DNA of 64,000 bases from Desulfogranum mediterraneum DSM 13871 (GTDB lineage Bacteria > Desulfobacterota > Desulfobulbia > Desulfobulbales > Desulfobulbaceae). Below, piece after piece: positions 25,419 through 34,647 of the stretch (position 1 is the stretch's first letter; each line of letters starts with the position of its first letter). The DNA lies in contig NZ_AUCW01000018.1 in the NCBI RefSeq assembly GCF_000429965.1, forward strand, positions 62,001 through 126,000, in the 5' to 3' direction. The notes beneath the pieces were generated by a model. That model worked only from the letters and a program-made list of their open reading frames with translations. It ran no database searches and was not told the origin of the DNA. The position numbers were made by a program, and so were the translations under genes.

Positions 25419-26043
25419 ACGACACCGTTTCCAGCGGGGATATTTCCAGGCCGGTTGGCCAGGGAAGTTCCCTTTAGACAGTTTTAGAGGAGCCTGCTCT
25501 CCAGATCGCGCAGGGAGTAAGTCGCAGTCAAGCGACACTTCCGGGGGAGGCAAGCTCCTCCACCGGCGGGACCATGCTGTGCTGGCCCAGCTCCGACTTC
25601 TCCAGTGTTTTGAGGAGATCTGAGGGAGGTCCGGCCGGAACCCGGGATTCTGCTGCTCTCCCTGGTGAAGAGGCATCAACATACCATGAGCTGGCAAAAG
25701 CGGCAACAAAGACTCTGAATGGAGACAGTTTTGCACCTTTCCACTATCCGGGAAAAATCCAGGGTTACTGTTGAGCAGGTCACCTCCCACAACAGCGGCA
25801 GCGCTTGGGCGGTGCTCAAATGGTCTCCCTTTGGCGGTTCAGGCGTGTACGGGAAGGGGTGACAGTCACAGCCAGCCCTCTCTTCACTTCTCCTGGCAAC
25901 AGGGGCAGAGAAGAGCTGTTGAAAAGAGAAAATTATGCTATGATCACTTGAAATATTGTGCAGCTGTGATAGTTTGCGCCTTTTTTTTCCGAGCTACGCA
26001 CTATCCTTTCAGCCAATCCCGTACCAAGAGCAGACAGAAGACA
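25419..26043. other. Intergenic region before folD
   Basis: About 625 bp between the SleB-like gene (minus) and folD (plus). Frames running through it have no family features. The only element I can support is a candidate folD promoter at 25917-25944. The remainder shows neither repeats nor a recognised RNA motif. Confidence 0.45.
25917..25944 (+). promoter_or_regulatory. Candidate folD promoter with extended -10
   Basis: TGTTGA at 25917 and TATGAT at 25939-25944 are 16 bases apart, and TGC directly before the -10 box makes it an extended -10. It lies 100 bp upstream of folD in an AT-rich patch. Confidence 0.45.
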
Positions 26044-26937
26044 ATGAGCGCAACAGTTATCCGAGGATCAGAGATTGCCCAGACCATCCGGGCAGAGATC
26101 GCCGAAGAGGTAAAAAAACTCCAGCAGGAGCAGCAGATCACCCCCGGCCTGGTTACCATCCTGGTGGGCGAGGATCCTGCCTCCCAGTCCTATGTGGCGG
26201 CCAAGAACAAGACCGCCGGCCAGCTGGGCATCCATTCCAAGCAGCTAACCCTGCCGGCAGAGACCAGCGAGGCCGATCTCCTGGAGATCGTGGCCCGCTA
26301 TAACCAGGATGAAACCATCCACGGTATCCTGGTGCAGCTGCCCCTGCCCAGGCATATTGATGAGGGCAAGGTCCTCTTTGCCATCGATCCTGCCAAGGAT
26401 GTGGATGGCTTTCATCCGGTCAATGTGGGCAAGATGGTCCTGGGCGAGCAGTGCTTCCTGCCCTGCACCCCCCACGGTATCCTGGAACTGCTCAGCCGTT
26501 CCGGGGTGGAGACCTCCGGAGCCGAGGTGGTGATCATCGGCCGCTCCAACATCGTGGGCAAGCCCGTGGCCAACCTGATGCTCCAGAAGCGAGATAGCGG
26601 CAATGCCACGGTGACGCTCTGTCACACCCGGACCAGGGACCTCCAGTTTCATACCCGGCGTGCCGATATCCTGATTGTGGCCGCAGGGGTGGCCCAGATG
26701 ATCGGAGCAGAGGATGTCAAGGAGGGGGTGGTGGTCATCGATGTGGGCGTCAACCGGGTGGGCGAGACCGCCTCGGGTAAGGCCAAGCTGGTGGGTGATG
26801 TGGACTTTGAGGCTGTGGCCGCCAAGGCTGCCGCCATCACCCCGGTACCCGGTGGGGTTGGTCCGATGACCATTACCATGTTGATGAAGAACACCCTGCA
26901 GGCCGCCCGGCAGGCAGGAGAACTGCAGACCTCATAG
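26044..26937 (+). CDS. folD: Bifunctional methylenetetrahydrofolate dehydrogenase/cyclohydrolase FolD
   Basis: A 297-residue FolD, interconverting methylene-, methenyl- and formyl-tetrahydrofolate with NAD(P). Landmarks are VGEDPASQSYVAAKNKTA (catalytic Lys in the KNK stretch), QLPLPRHID, KDVDGFHPVN, PCTPHG, VVIIGRSNIVGKPVA (dinucleotide site), DVGVNR and PVPGGVGPMTI. The start was set at ATG 26044, where homology begins; an in-frame start at 25771 would add 91 unrelated residues. The enzyme would serve C1 metabolism and possibly the methyl branch of the Wood-Ljungdahl pathway, which is inference. Confidence 0.95.
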   Translation: MSATVIRGSEIAQTIRAEIAEEVKKLQQEQQITPGLVTILVGEDPASQSYVAAKNKTAGQLGIHSKQLTLPAETSEADLLEIVARYNQDETIHGILVQLPLPRHIDEGKVLFAIDPAKDVDGFHPVNVGKMVLGEQCFLPCTPHGILELLSRSGVETSGAEVVIIGRSNIVGKPVANLMLQKRDSGNATVTLCHTRTRDLQFHTRRADILIVAAGVAQMIGAEDVKEGVVVIDVGVNRVGETASGKAKLVGDVDFEAVAAKAAAITPVPGGVGPMTITMLMKNTLQAARQAGELQTS

Positions 26938-26957
26938 AACCAGGATCGAGGTGAAGC

Positions 26958-27143
26958 ATGGAGACGAGCAAGAGAACGATCTGTGATACCTGTGGCGGTT
27001 CCGGTGAGATCGGCTTCTTCCAGGGGGAGAGTCGATTTCTGCTTACCCGGGAAGAGTGCCCGGCCTGCTGCGGCCTCGGCTACCTCCTTGACGAGGAGTC
27101 AGCTTCGGACGGGGAACAGGGCAAAGAGGAAGATCAAGCCTAA
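26958..27143 (+). CDS. DnaJ-type zinc-finger mini-protein
   Basis: A 61-residue protein with two CxxCxGxG-like repeats, CDTCGGSGEIG (9-19) and CPACCGLGY (about 34-42), followed by an acidic tail. This is half of a DnaJ cysteine-rich domain, the arrangement that can bind one zinc ion. No J domain is present. The gene follows folD after 20 bp with GAGGTGA upstream and may be co-transcribed. I do not assign a function. Confidence 0.7.
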   Translation: METSKRTICDTCGGSGEIGFFQGESRFLLTREECPACCGLGYLLDEESASDGEQGKEEDQA

Positions 27144-27351
27144 ATTCCCAGGCCCTTCGCCATGTTCCAGCCCTTTCCCAAGGCTGAGCATGGCGAGCTT
27201 TCCCCGCTATCCGTTATCCACTATCCCCCAGCGTCTCCAGCCTGATTATGAACTTTCTGCTTCCAGGCAGAGCTCACACCTGAGCCGCGCGTCTAACAGC
27301 GCTTCCCCCTTCACGCCCCCCCTGGAGGATACCCCAGTAAAGATTTTGCCC

Positions 27352-28389
27352 ATGGCCAGTTCCTTCCCTCTTTTCCTTTTCCTGCTCCTTCTGCTCCTGC
27401 CCCTCAGCTCTTCGGCGAGCCCCCGGGAGCGGTGTCTTAGGCAGTTACTGGCCAGTGCCGCAGACAGCGTCACCGTAGGAGAGTTGCGGGCACGCTGCCG
27501 TGCGCAGCAGGAGGATCTGTCACCGGACCTGAATCCGCTGGCCCTGGCCGAACCGGCGGCGTCCCCAAAAGGTGCACCTCCCGGTGTCCTGGGCCAGCGA
27601 CTGCAGGAGGAGGGCTGGCAGGTGCTCAAGCCCTTTACCCTGATGGCCCACCGGCCCAACTATCTCCTGGTTGGGGCCTATAACGATTCCGGCTACAGTC
27701 CCAGCCACTTTGAAGAGGCCCTGGGCCAGAAATCCATCAAGCTGGACCGGGTGGAATCCCAGTTTCAGCTCTCCATCAAGTTTCCCCTGCTGCTGGATAT
27801 CCTGGGTTCTCCCCTGGATCTCTATGCCGCCTATACCAACCGTTCCTTTTGGCAGGTCTTTAACGATGACCTCTCCTCGCCCTTTCGCGAGACCAACCAC
27901 GAGCCTGAAGTGTGGCTCCAGTTTCCCGGGAGCCGGAATCTTCTCGGTTTCCATAACCGGATCAATGCCATCGGGATCAACCATCAGTCCAATGGCCAGG
28001 GAGGATCCCTGTCAAGGAGCTGGAACCGGATCTTTGCCTGGTTTACCCTGGAGCGGGGCGACATGGTCCTGAGTTTCAGGCCCTGGATCCGGATTCAGGA
28101 GAGTCAGGAGAGTGATGACAACCCTGATATGACGGATTTTTTAGGTCACTACGAGCTCGCTGCCGCCTACCGCTGGGATGAGCATGTCTTTACCATCATG
28201 AGTCGCAACAATCTGGAGTCCGGTTTCCGTCGCGGGGCGGTTGAGCTCAGCTGGAGCTTTCCCCTCTGGGGCTGGCCCTACCTTCGCGGCTATCTCCAGT
28301 ACTTCAACGGGTACGGTGAGAGCCTGATCGACTACAACCAGCATGCCAACCGGATCGGTATCGGCTTTTCCCTGACCGATTGGCTCTAA
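27352..28389 (+). CDS. pldA: Outer membrane phospholipase A
   Basis: A 345-residue protein with a signal peptide (about 1-22, ending SSSAS) and an OmpPLA barrel. The catalytic residues are at His211 and Ser213 in GINHQSNG, and Asn225 in SRSWNR; the spacing equals that of the E. coli His142-Ser144-Asn156 set. YTNRSFWQ and FRETNHEPE are further family signatures. The enzyme hydrolyses phospholipids misplaced in the outer leaflet of the outer membrane. Several in-frame upstream starts exist. ATG 27352 was chosen because it directly begins the signal peptide, but it lacks a good ribosome site. Confidence 0.92.
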   Translation: MASSFPLFLFLLLLLLPLSSSASPRERCLRQLLASAADSVTVGELRARCRAQQEDLSPDLNPLALAEPAASPKGAPPGVLGQRLQEEGWQVLKPFTLMAHRPNYLLVGAYNDSGYSPSHFEEALGQKSIKLDRVESQFQLSIKFPLLLDILGSPLDLYAAYTNRSFWQVFNDDLSSPFRETNHEPEVWLQFPGSRNLLGFHNRINAIGINHQSNGQGGSLSRSWNRIFAWFTLERGDMVLSFRPWIRIQESQESDDNPDMTDFLGHYELAAAYRWDEHVFTIMSRNNLESGFRRGAVELSWSFPLWGWPYLRGYLQYFNGYGESLIDYNQHANRIGIGFSLTDWL

Positions 28390-28566
28390 ATCCTTTCCTG
28401 AAATCCTAGCCTTTGATTTTCCCTGCTAAGGGCATATAATAAAAGCTAATCCCCATCGGTAAACTCCCCGGGCATGTCGCTGTCTCTGCAGGCCGCTGCC
28501 CAGGGGAGTGATGTCTCTGCCCCCGCCCCTGACCATGGAGGGGGATTCGTTCCTCTCTTTTTTAAA

Positions 28567-28708
28567 GGGTATCTTGAATAATGAGATTTTTCGATCAAGG
28601 TCAAGGCGCGAGATCAAATTTTAGTGGAGGCATATAGTCGATATTCCGAGACTAAAATTTTGAGCGCAACGCCGAGGTTGGAAGAAAAAGCCATTATTCA
28701 AGGTAGCC
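28567..28708 (+). repeat. Dispersed repeat, copy A (inverted ends)
   Basis: 142-bp element beginning GGGTATCTTGAATAATG and ending CATTATTCAAGGTAGCC, near-perfect inverted ends. Inside are an inverted pair AAATTTTAGT / ACTAAAATTT around TCGATATTCCGA, and a conserved block GAGCGCAACGCCGAGG. It matches copies B (54554) and C (60530) in the same orientation and copy D (51444) in reverse. It ends 14 bases before the DUF4136 gene start. Confidence 0.9.
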
Positions 28709-28722
28709 TAAAGAGGTTTGCC

Positions 28723-29304
28723 ATGCCGAAGAACCATCTCCTGCTTCTGCTCCTGTCCTTCAGCCTGTTCCTGATCAGCGGCTGCAGCCCGGTTCAGGTC
28801 AGTTATGATTATGACCAGGACGTCGACTTCAGCACTATCCGTAGCTATGCCTGGCAAGAGGCCAGGAGCAGCGATAACGGTCTGGAGGATAATCCCCTGC
28901 TTAAAAAACGGATCATCGCCTCGGTGGAAGCCTACCTGGGGACCAGGGGCTATACCAGGGCCGCCCCGGGCACGGCGGACATCTATCTGGTTCTCCACGC
29001 CGGAGTAGAGGAGAAGACCCGGGTAACCAACTGGGGGGGGGGGCCGCCGATGGATCCCTGGTACTCTCCCTGGAGGGGGAGAGGAGGGAGCTATTACTAC
29101 CCTGATCGGGTTGAGGTGCGTACGTACACCCAGGCTACCCTGATCATCGATATGCTGAGCCCGGAGAGGAGAGAACTCATCTGGCGGGGTGTCGGCAAGG
29201 GGCTGGTCCGGGAGTATCCAGATCCCAAAACCATGCAGCGGGAGGTTGACATCTATGTGGCGGAGATCCTCAGCCGTTTCCCGCCGGGAGGTGGAACAGA
29301 GTAG
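28723..29304 (+). CDS. DUF4136 lipoprotein
   Basis: A 193-residue envelope protein. The N-terminal leader ends in LISGCSP, a lipobox with Cys about 19. The DUF4136 features are VSYDYDQDVDFSTIRSYAW after the lipobox, a long helix with IIASVEAYLGTRGYTR, DIYLVLHAG and the C-terminal LIWRGVGKG block. A Gly/Pro/Trp-rich insert separates the halves. DUF4136 proteins are exported and of unknown function. The start at 28723 follows AGAGG, which lies immediately beyond repeat copy A, so the repeat occupies its 5' leader. Confidence 0.85.
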   Translation: MPKNHLLLLLLSFSLFLISGCSPVQVSYDYDQDVDFSTIRSYAWQEARSSDNGLEDNPLLKKRIIASVEAYLGTRGYTRAAPGTADIYLVLHAGVEEKTRVTNWGGGPPMDPWYSPWRGRGGSYYYPDRVEVRTYTQATLIIDMLSPERRELIWRGVGKGLVREYPDPKTMQREVDIYVAEILSRFPPGGGTE

Positions 29305-29433
29305 GCATGATCGCAGCCCGCGCCTTTCAGCTTGCAATCGTTCCGGCTTGCTGGTACCCGTTGTGGAGGTGGCGCACGGTCTCAGGCGGGAAGAACGTCC
29401 ACCGGTCCCATGGCGGACTAGAGGAGAAGAGGT

Positions 29434-31650
29434 ATGGTTTTCAGTGAACAGGAAGGCGTGAACAGCAGCAGGCAGGATATGGCAAAGAATGTAAAGACCT
29501 TGGAGATCGAGGCCCCTGAAATTGACCTTAGCAGTCATCAGTGGTTCCTCAACCGTGAGCTGACCTGGCTTGAATTTAATCGCAGGGTGTTGGCCGAGGG
29601 CCAGGATAAGCGTAACCCCCTGCTGGAGCGGGTCAACTTTCTGGCCATCATCAGCTCCAACTTTGACGAGTTCTTCATGAAACGCATCGGCGGCCTGAAG
29701 CAGCAGGTCGGGGCAGAGTTGAAGAAGCTCTCCGATGACGGCCGTACCCCCCAGCAGCAGATCGATGAATCCTACCAGGTTGTCCGTGACATCCTGGGCC
29801 AGCAACAACTCCTGGAAGACCAGCTGCTCCAGCAGCTCAGGAAGAAGGGCATCCAGTTGCTGGAGTATGGCCAGCTCAACGATACCCAGCGTAAGGGCAT
29901 TGATGCCTACTTCCTGGAAAATATCTATCCCCTGCTTACCCCCCAGGGCATGGATCCGGCCCATCCCTTTCCCTTTATCTCCAACCTCTCGCTCAACCTG
30001 CTGGTCTCCACCCATCACCGGGGCAACGATCATATCTATCTCAACCGGATCAAGGTGCCCACCGGCGTGGGAATCCCCCGCTTCATCCGGATTGCCCCAA
30101 AACAACACCTCTATGTGCGTTTTGAGGATGTGATCGCCAACAATTTGGAGACCGTCTTTCCCGGGATGGTGATTGCCAGCAGTGAGCTCTTTCGGGTCAC
30201 CCGCAATGCGGTCACCGAAAACACCCTGGATCAGGCCATCGACCTGCTCTCCATGATCGAATCCGCCCTCAGGGACCGTAAATTTGCCGAGATCGTCCGT
30301 CTGGAGGTGAGCGACAACATGAGCCGCCAGCATCGGGGGATGCTGGCAGCAGAGCTGGGCATCGACTCCCGCAAGGATGTCTTCACGGTCAAGGGGATCA
30401 TGGATAAGCGTGATCTGTTTCAGATCGTAGGCCTGGATCTGCCGGAGCTCCATTTTCCCATCCACCAGCCCCTGGACCACTTCCGGCTGGCCGGTGATTT
30501 CCCCAATATCTTCCACCAGATTCGGGAAGAGGGCACCATCCTCCTTCAGCATCCCTACGAGTCGTTCAGCTCTTCGGTGGAGCGGTTTCTGATGGAGGCG
30601 AGCTGCGACCCCAAGGTGTTGGCCATCAAGATGACCCTTTACCGCACCTCCTCGGATTCCCGCATCATCCAGTATCTCCTGGATGCCGCCCATAACGGCA
30701 AGCAGGTGGCCGTGGTGGTGGAGTTGATGGCCAGATTTGACGAGTCAGCCAATATCCACTGGGCAAGCGCCCTGGAAGAGGCCGGGGTCCATGTCACCTA
30801 CGGGGTCGTCGGCCTCAAGACCCACTCCAAGGTGATCTTTGTGGTCCGCCAGGATTATGGCGGTCTCAAACGTTACGCCCATATCGGCACCGGTAACTAT
30901 CATTCAGGCACGGCCCGGCTCTACTCGGATCTGGGCATTCTCACCTGTGACCATGATATCGGTACCGACCTCACCGAACTGTTCAACTACCTCACCATGG
31001 GCTACGCCCCCCTGCGTAACTACACCAAGCTGCTGCCTTCACCCAAGGTCTTGAAGGCCACCCTGCTGGAGTACATCCAGCAGGAGATTCAGCTCCACTC
31101 GGAAAAATGCCCTGGCCTGATCCAGTTCAAGACCAACGCCCTCACCGACTCGGACATCATCACCGCCCTCTATCAGGCCTCCCGGGCCGGGGTCCAGGTG
31201 GACCTGCTGGTCCGGGACAGCTGTCTGCTCAGACCGGGCCTCCCTGATCTCTCCCATAACATCCGGGTGGTCTCCATCGTGGGGCGCTTTCTCGAACATG
31301 CCAGGATCTACTACTTTCAACATAAGAACAATGAAAAATACTTCATCGGTTCAGCAGATCTGATGAAGCGTAACCTGGAACGGCGGGTGGAGGTGATCAC
31401 CCCCATCGAGACAGCCGAACTGCGCAGTCAGCTCCGGGAGATCATCGATCTTCAGCTCGATGATCAGCGCGGCGCCTGGGACATGCAGCCTGACGGCAGC
31501 TATATCCAGCGACACCCCAGGGGGCGGGGCGAGAGACGCTGCTCCCAGGAGATCTGCATGGAGCGCAGTGCCGTGCGTCTGGCCGAGGCCAAGCGTCGCT
31601 TCAAGAAGGAGAAGTACGCCAAGAAGATCGCCAAGCGAAAGAAGAAGTAG
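29434..31650 (+). CDS. ppk1: Polyphosphate kinase 1
   Basis: The 738-residue PPK1 makes inorganic polyphosphate from ATP at the membrane. The N-terminal domain has ELTWLEFNRRVL and ISSNFDEFFMKR. The catalytic half has LMARFDESANI, GLKTHSK with the second catalytic His (about 465), YAHIGTGNYHSGTARLYSDLG near 486 and GSADLMKRNLERRVE. Phospholipase D-like histidines are intact. The tail is strongly basic (KKEKYAKKIAKRKKK), an addition to the usual end. AGAGGAGAAGAGGT lies directly before the start. No ppx gene is adjacent. Confidence 0.95.
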   Translation: MVFSEQEGVNSSRQDMAKNVKTLEIEAPEIDLSSHQWFLNRELTWLEFNRRVLAEGQDKRNPLLERVNFLAIISSNFDEFFMKRIGGLKQQVGAELKKLSDDGRTPQQQIDESYQVVRDILGQQQLLEDQLLQQLRKKGIQLLEYGQLNDTQRKGIDAYFLENIYPLLTPQGMDPAHPFPFISNLSLNLLVSTHHRGNDHIYLNRIKVPTGVGIPRFIRIAPKQHLYVRFEDVIANNLETVFPGMVIASSELFRVTRNAVTENTLDQAIDLLSMIESALRDRKFAEIVRLEVSDNMSRQHRGMLAAELGIDSRKDVFTVKGIMDKRDLFQIVGLDLPELHFPIHQPLDHFRLAGDFPNIFHQIREEGTILLQHPYESFSSSVERFLMEASCDPKVLAIKMTLYRTSSDSRIIQYLLDAAHNGKQVAVVVELMARFDESANIHWASALEEAGVHVTYGVVGLKTHSKVIFVVRQDYGGLKRYAHIGTGNYHSGTARLYSDLGILTCDHDIGTDLTELFNYLTMGYAPLRNYTKLLPSPKVLKATLLEYIQQEIQLHSEKCPGLIQFKTNALTDSDIITALYQASRAGVQVDLLVRDSCLLRPGLPDLSHNIRVVSIVGRFLEHARIYYFQHKNNEKYFIGSADLMKRNLERRVEVITPIETAELRSQLREIIDLQLDDQRGAWDMQPDGSYIQRHPRGRGERRCSQEICMERSAVRLAEAKRRFKKEKYAKKIAKRKKK

Positions 31651-31705
31651 CGCTCTTCAAGGACCGCTGCAGGCTCCATGACTCCTTTGCCATCCCCTTT
31701 ACCCT

Positions 31706-32791
31706 TTAGCCGGGGTAGGGGGGGGAATCGGTGTAGCCAGCCGGTCCGGGGGTGTACCAGAGGGACATGTCCTCGTACGGGGCCAGGGGCCAGCCATGTT
31801 GCCAACGCTCCACCAGGTCGGGATTGGTGATATAGGGCCGGCCAATGGAGACCATCTCGGCAACGCCTGCGCCGATGCGCTCTTCGGCATCTCCCCTGCT
31901 GTAGCCGCAGTTTCCCATGATCAGTCCATCGTAGCCTGCCCTGCATTCTGCCAGAGTCACGGGCTCTCCCAGGCCATGAAAGCCAAAGGCCAGACCATCC
32001 ATGATATGGAGATAGCCCAGGCCAAGCGGCCTGAGTTGCTCCAGCACATAGAGAAAGAGCTCGCGGTAATCCCTGCTGCCCATGTCATTGAACACGCCGT
32101 TGGGAGAGAGCCGCACCCCGACCCGGTTGGCAGGCCATACCTCCATCACCGCGGCAAGCACCTCTCCCAGCAAACGGTAGCGATTTTTCAGGCTGCCGCC
32201 ATAGCGGTCCTGCCGGAGGTTGGTCTTGGCATCGAGGAACTGGTTGAGGAGATAGCCGTTGGCGCTGTGCACTTCAATCCCGGAGAAACCGGCCTCCATG
32301 GCATGGAGTGCAGCCAGGCGATAATCGGCAACCGTGGCCAGGATCTCGTCTGTCCCAAGCGGCCTGGGCGTTTCATACTCCTTGGTTCCCAGGGGAGTGT
32401 GGATATGATCACCCTGCAGTTTCACCGCCGAGGCCGAGACCGGCAGCGCACCTGCGTGAAAATCACTGTGGGAGACCCGGCCGCAGTGCCAGAGTTGCAG
32501 AAAAATCGGGGTGCCGCTTGGTTCAAGTCTGTGAGTCACCCTGCGCCAACCCTCCACCATTTCCGGGGTATAGATCCCCGGCGATCCTACCCAGCCGTTG
32601 CCCTGGGCAGAAACCACGGTGGCCTCGGTGATGATCATCCCGGCGGAACGCCGCTGATAATAGTATTCGGCCATCAGTTCATTGGCCACCCGGCTCTCTC
32701 CTGCCCGTCCCCTGGTCATGGGCGCCATGGCGATCCTGTTGTTCAGGCTGAGGTCTCCTAGGGTCAGTTGCTCAAACAGTCTGCTGCTCAT
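31706..32791 (-). CDS. NADH:flavin oxidoreductase, Old Yellow Enzyme family
   Basis: A 361-residue FMN-dependent ene-reductase. OYE features are LSLNNRIAMAPMTRGRA at the start of the barrel, LWHCGRVSH, EVHSANGYLLNQFLD and DRYGGSLKNR for flavin and substrate contacts, and the C-terminal GRPYITNPDLVERW. The HSAN form of the catalytic HxxN/HxxH pair and length place it with NemA/XenB-type enzymes that reduce activated alkenes, nitro compounds or N-ethylmaleimide. Of the two adjacent ATGs, 32791 is better spaced from AAGGAG. The physiological substrate cannot be deduced. Confidence 0.88.
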   Translation of the reverse strand: MSSRLFEQLTLGDLSLNNRIAMAPMTRGRAGESRVANELMAEYYYQRRSAGMIITEATVVSAQGNGWVGSPGIYTPEMVEGWRRVTHRLEPSGTPIFLQLWHCGRVSHSDFHAGALPVSASAVKLQGDHIHTPLGTKEYETPRPLGTDEILATVADYRLAALHAMEAGFSGIEVHSANGYLLNQFLDAKTNLRQDRYGGSLKNRYRLLGEVLAAVMEVWPANRVGVRLSPNGVFNDMGSRDYRELFLYVLEQLRPLGLGYLHIMDGLAFGFHGLGEPVTLAECRAGYDGLIMGNCGYSRGDAEERIGAGVAEMVSIGRPYITNPDLVERWQHGWPLAPYEDMSLWYTPGPAGYTDSPPYPG

Positions 32792-33216
32792 CATCTTCTC
32801 CTTGCAAAGTCTGCTGTTCTCGATGGGCCTGGGAATGGACCTCTCAACGATTGTACTATAAGTCACTTTCTTGCCCTGTCCCTGCTTTAAAGCCCTGAAG
32901 CAGGAAACTTTTGGCTCCTCCTCTCATCCCGCCCCCTTGTTCTCAATTTCCAGAGTCCAGCTTCCCGGGGTCACCTCTTTGTGTCCGTCTATAATTTGAA
33001 AGATGGAGATTCAACGGTAAAATAAGATCGTTACAAATACTTACATATCATAACAAAAACACAACAGACAAGTATTGCCATTTGTAGCATTTTTTGAGCA
33101 GAATAAAGTCCAGAGCGATTGTTATCATCGCATCAGGATAATTACCTTGTCTTGGAAAGTGAAGAGTGCGAACTATCGATGACAAGCAATAACCCTAAGT
33201 TTAAAGGCAATTGGAA
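32792..33216. other. Transition into an AT-rich acquired region
   Basis: The base composition changes here: from about 33000 the sequence is conspicuously richer in A and T and stays so to about 45700. No gene is seen in the 425 bp. The sequence before 33217 lacks a strong ribosome site. Confidence 0.5.
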
Positions 33217-33624
33217 ATGAAAAAAATAGTATCGTTCTTGGTGATGTTTGGGGCTGTTTTAATGCTGATGGGGTGTGGTCATACTGCCGCTCGTTATCAA
33301 CCTATTGTGGATGGCCCCAAAGATAGCAAATACTTTACCGACCTGAGTTCCTGTCAACAGATTGCTGAAGAGCGATCTTACATGAACGACGAGGTGAAAA
33401 CGAGAGCACTTTTAGGAGCTGGTTTGGGGGCGGTGGTAGGTGTAATTGATGACGGCGCCGGAGGTGCTCTTGCTGGAGTGATTGGGGGGTCTTTGATTGG
33501 TGGAGGTGCTGGCTCTTGGAAGACACGCACAGATCGCAAAAATATAGTGCTCCAATGCATGCGGATGCGGGAGTATAAGGTTGTCGAGGTGCCCGAACAA
33601 AGTTTAGTTTCTTTCTGGCTCTAA
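33217..33624 (+). CDS. Glycine-zipper lipoprotein
   Basis: A 135-residue protein whose leader ends in LMLMGCGH, predicting lipidation. The middle (about 68-105) is a glycine zipper, with GAGLGAVVGVIDDGAGGALAG-like periodicity that suggests paired membrane-embedded or oligomeric helices. The rest contains CQQIAEERS and a short C-terminal part with MRMREYKVVE. Similar proteins are envelope lipoproteins of unknown role. It is the first gene of the AT-rich region and may be co-oriented with the beta-barrel gene 75 bp downstream. ATG 33217 is preceded by an in-frame TTG at 33211. Confidence 0.8.
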   Translation: MKKIVSFLVMFGAVLMLMGCGHTAARYQPIVDGPKDSKYFTDLSSCQQIAEERSYMNDEVKTRALLGAGLGAVVGVIDDGAGGALAGVIGGSLIGGGAGSWKTRTDRKNIVLQCMRMREYKVVEVPEQSLVSFWL

Positions 33625-33699
33625 TAATTCCATAGTTTAGCTGCAATTAAGGCAATCAGCTAACTTGTTGTTCAACCCTAACTGATAAAGGACAAAAAC

Positions 33700-34416
33700 A
33701 TGCAATCAAAAAGAAAACAGGTGGTATCTTTGATATGCCTTTTGGCGATCAGTCTTTCCACTCTTGCTGTTCCAAAGAGTGTGTTTGCCGGTCGCCCTAT
33801 GGATGGATTCTATTTGGGGGGACAAGGTGAATATGCGTTACTCGATCTGAGTGGGACCTACGAGCTAGTCCCGCCAACGTCTGTGCGCGACAAGACTCCA
33901 CTGGATAGGGACTCTAGTGAATTTGCCTTAGGGATTTTTGCCGGTTGGGGTCATTATCTTGAAAATGACTATTATTTAGGTATTGAAGGGGGATGTTCAT
34001 TCTATGGGAATGAAATTAATGCTGTAAAAACTCGAACCGGAGAAAAAGGAACGGTCACGACTTTTGGCATAAATAATAAATATAAAGTCAACTTGTCGGG
34101 AATCGTTGGAAGAAGCGTCTCTGAAGATGCACTTGTTTATGGTAAGATCGGTGTAGCTTACACAGATATTGAAGTGACAGCTCTTTCTGATTTAGGTAAT
34201 TATTATTCAGTTGGTTCGGTTCATGATTGGATTGGAGGAACGGCTGGTGTAGGAATAGCTTATAACTTTTGGGGTAATTTGGCACTTAGGGCAGAGTATA
34301 ATTTTACAACCTATTTCATTGGTCCCAAATATGACAATGATAAAAATGATGGGGAAAAAACAGATTACGATCTATATGATAACCGTTTTACAGTCGGAGT
34401 GGTTTATTCGTTTTAG
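33700..34416 (+). CDS. Outer-membrane beta-barrel protein (OmpA/Opa-like)
   Basis: A 238-residue protein with a signal peptide (about 1-30, ending SVFA) and alternating amphipathic strands, ending in FTVGVVYSF. The terminal Phe is the outer-membrane insertion signal. Blocks such as FYLGGQGEYA, FAGWGHYL, YLGIEGG and AYNFWGNLALRAEYNF resemble eight-stranded OMP_b-brl proteins. It probably is a small surface barrel; no enzymatic residues were found. Codon use is AT-rich like its neighbours. Confidence 0.83.
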   Translation: MQSKRKQVVSLICLLAISLSTLAVPKSVFAGRPMDGFYLGGQGEYALLDLSGTYELVPPTSVRDKTPLDRDSSEFALGIFAGWGHYLENDYYLGIEGGCSFYGNEINAVKTRTGEKGTVTTFGINNKYKVNLSGIVGRSVSEDALVYGKIGVAYTDIEVTALSDLGNYYSVGSVHDWIGGTAGVGIAYNFWGNLALRAEYNFTTYFIGPKYDNDKNDGEKTDYDLYDNRFTVGVVYSF

Positions 34417-34647
34417 GCAGGTTCTCTGTCGAAATATATTTACCAAAAGGTTGAGTGGCCATAACGCCAATACTTAAGCAAGTTGCTTCTCGGCTTTCAA
34501 TATACAGAGCCTGAAGAGCAAAACCTCGGATAGTACAAGCCGTCTCACTTTGGCTGGTAGACAGACAGTCAAAGCTGGTGCTTTCCCAGCTGATGTTTTT
34601 AATAACAGTAGCACTAAAAAACTCTGCACTCTGGTTTTATTATCGAC

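Noticed and set aside
28708-30693. 661-codon minus frame across DUF4136 and ppk1
   Set aside because: It lies antisense to two genes with clear families, and has no recognisable domains.
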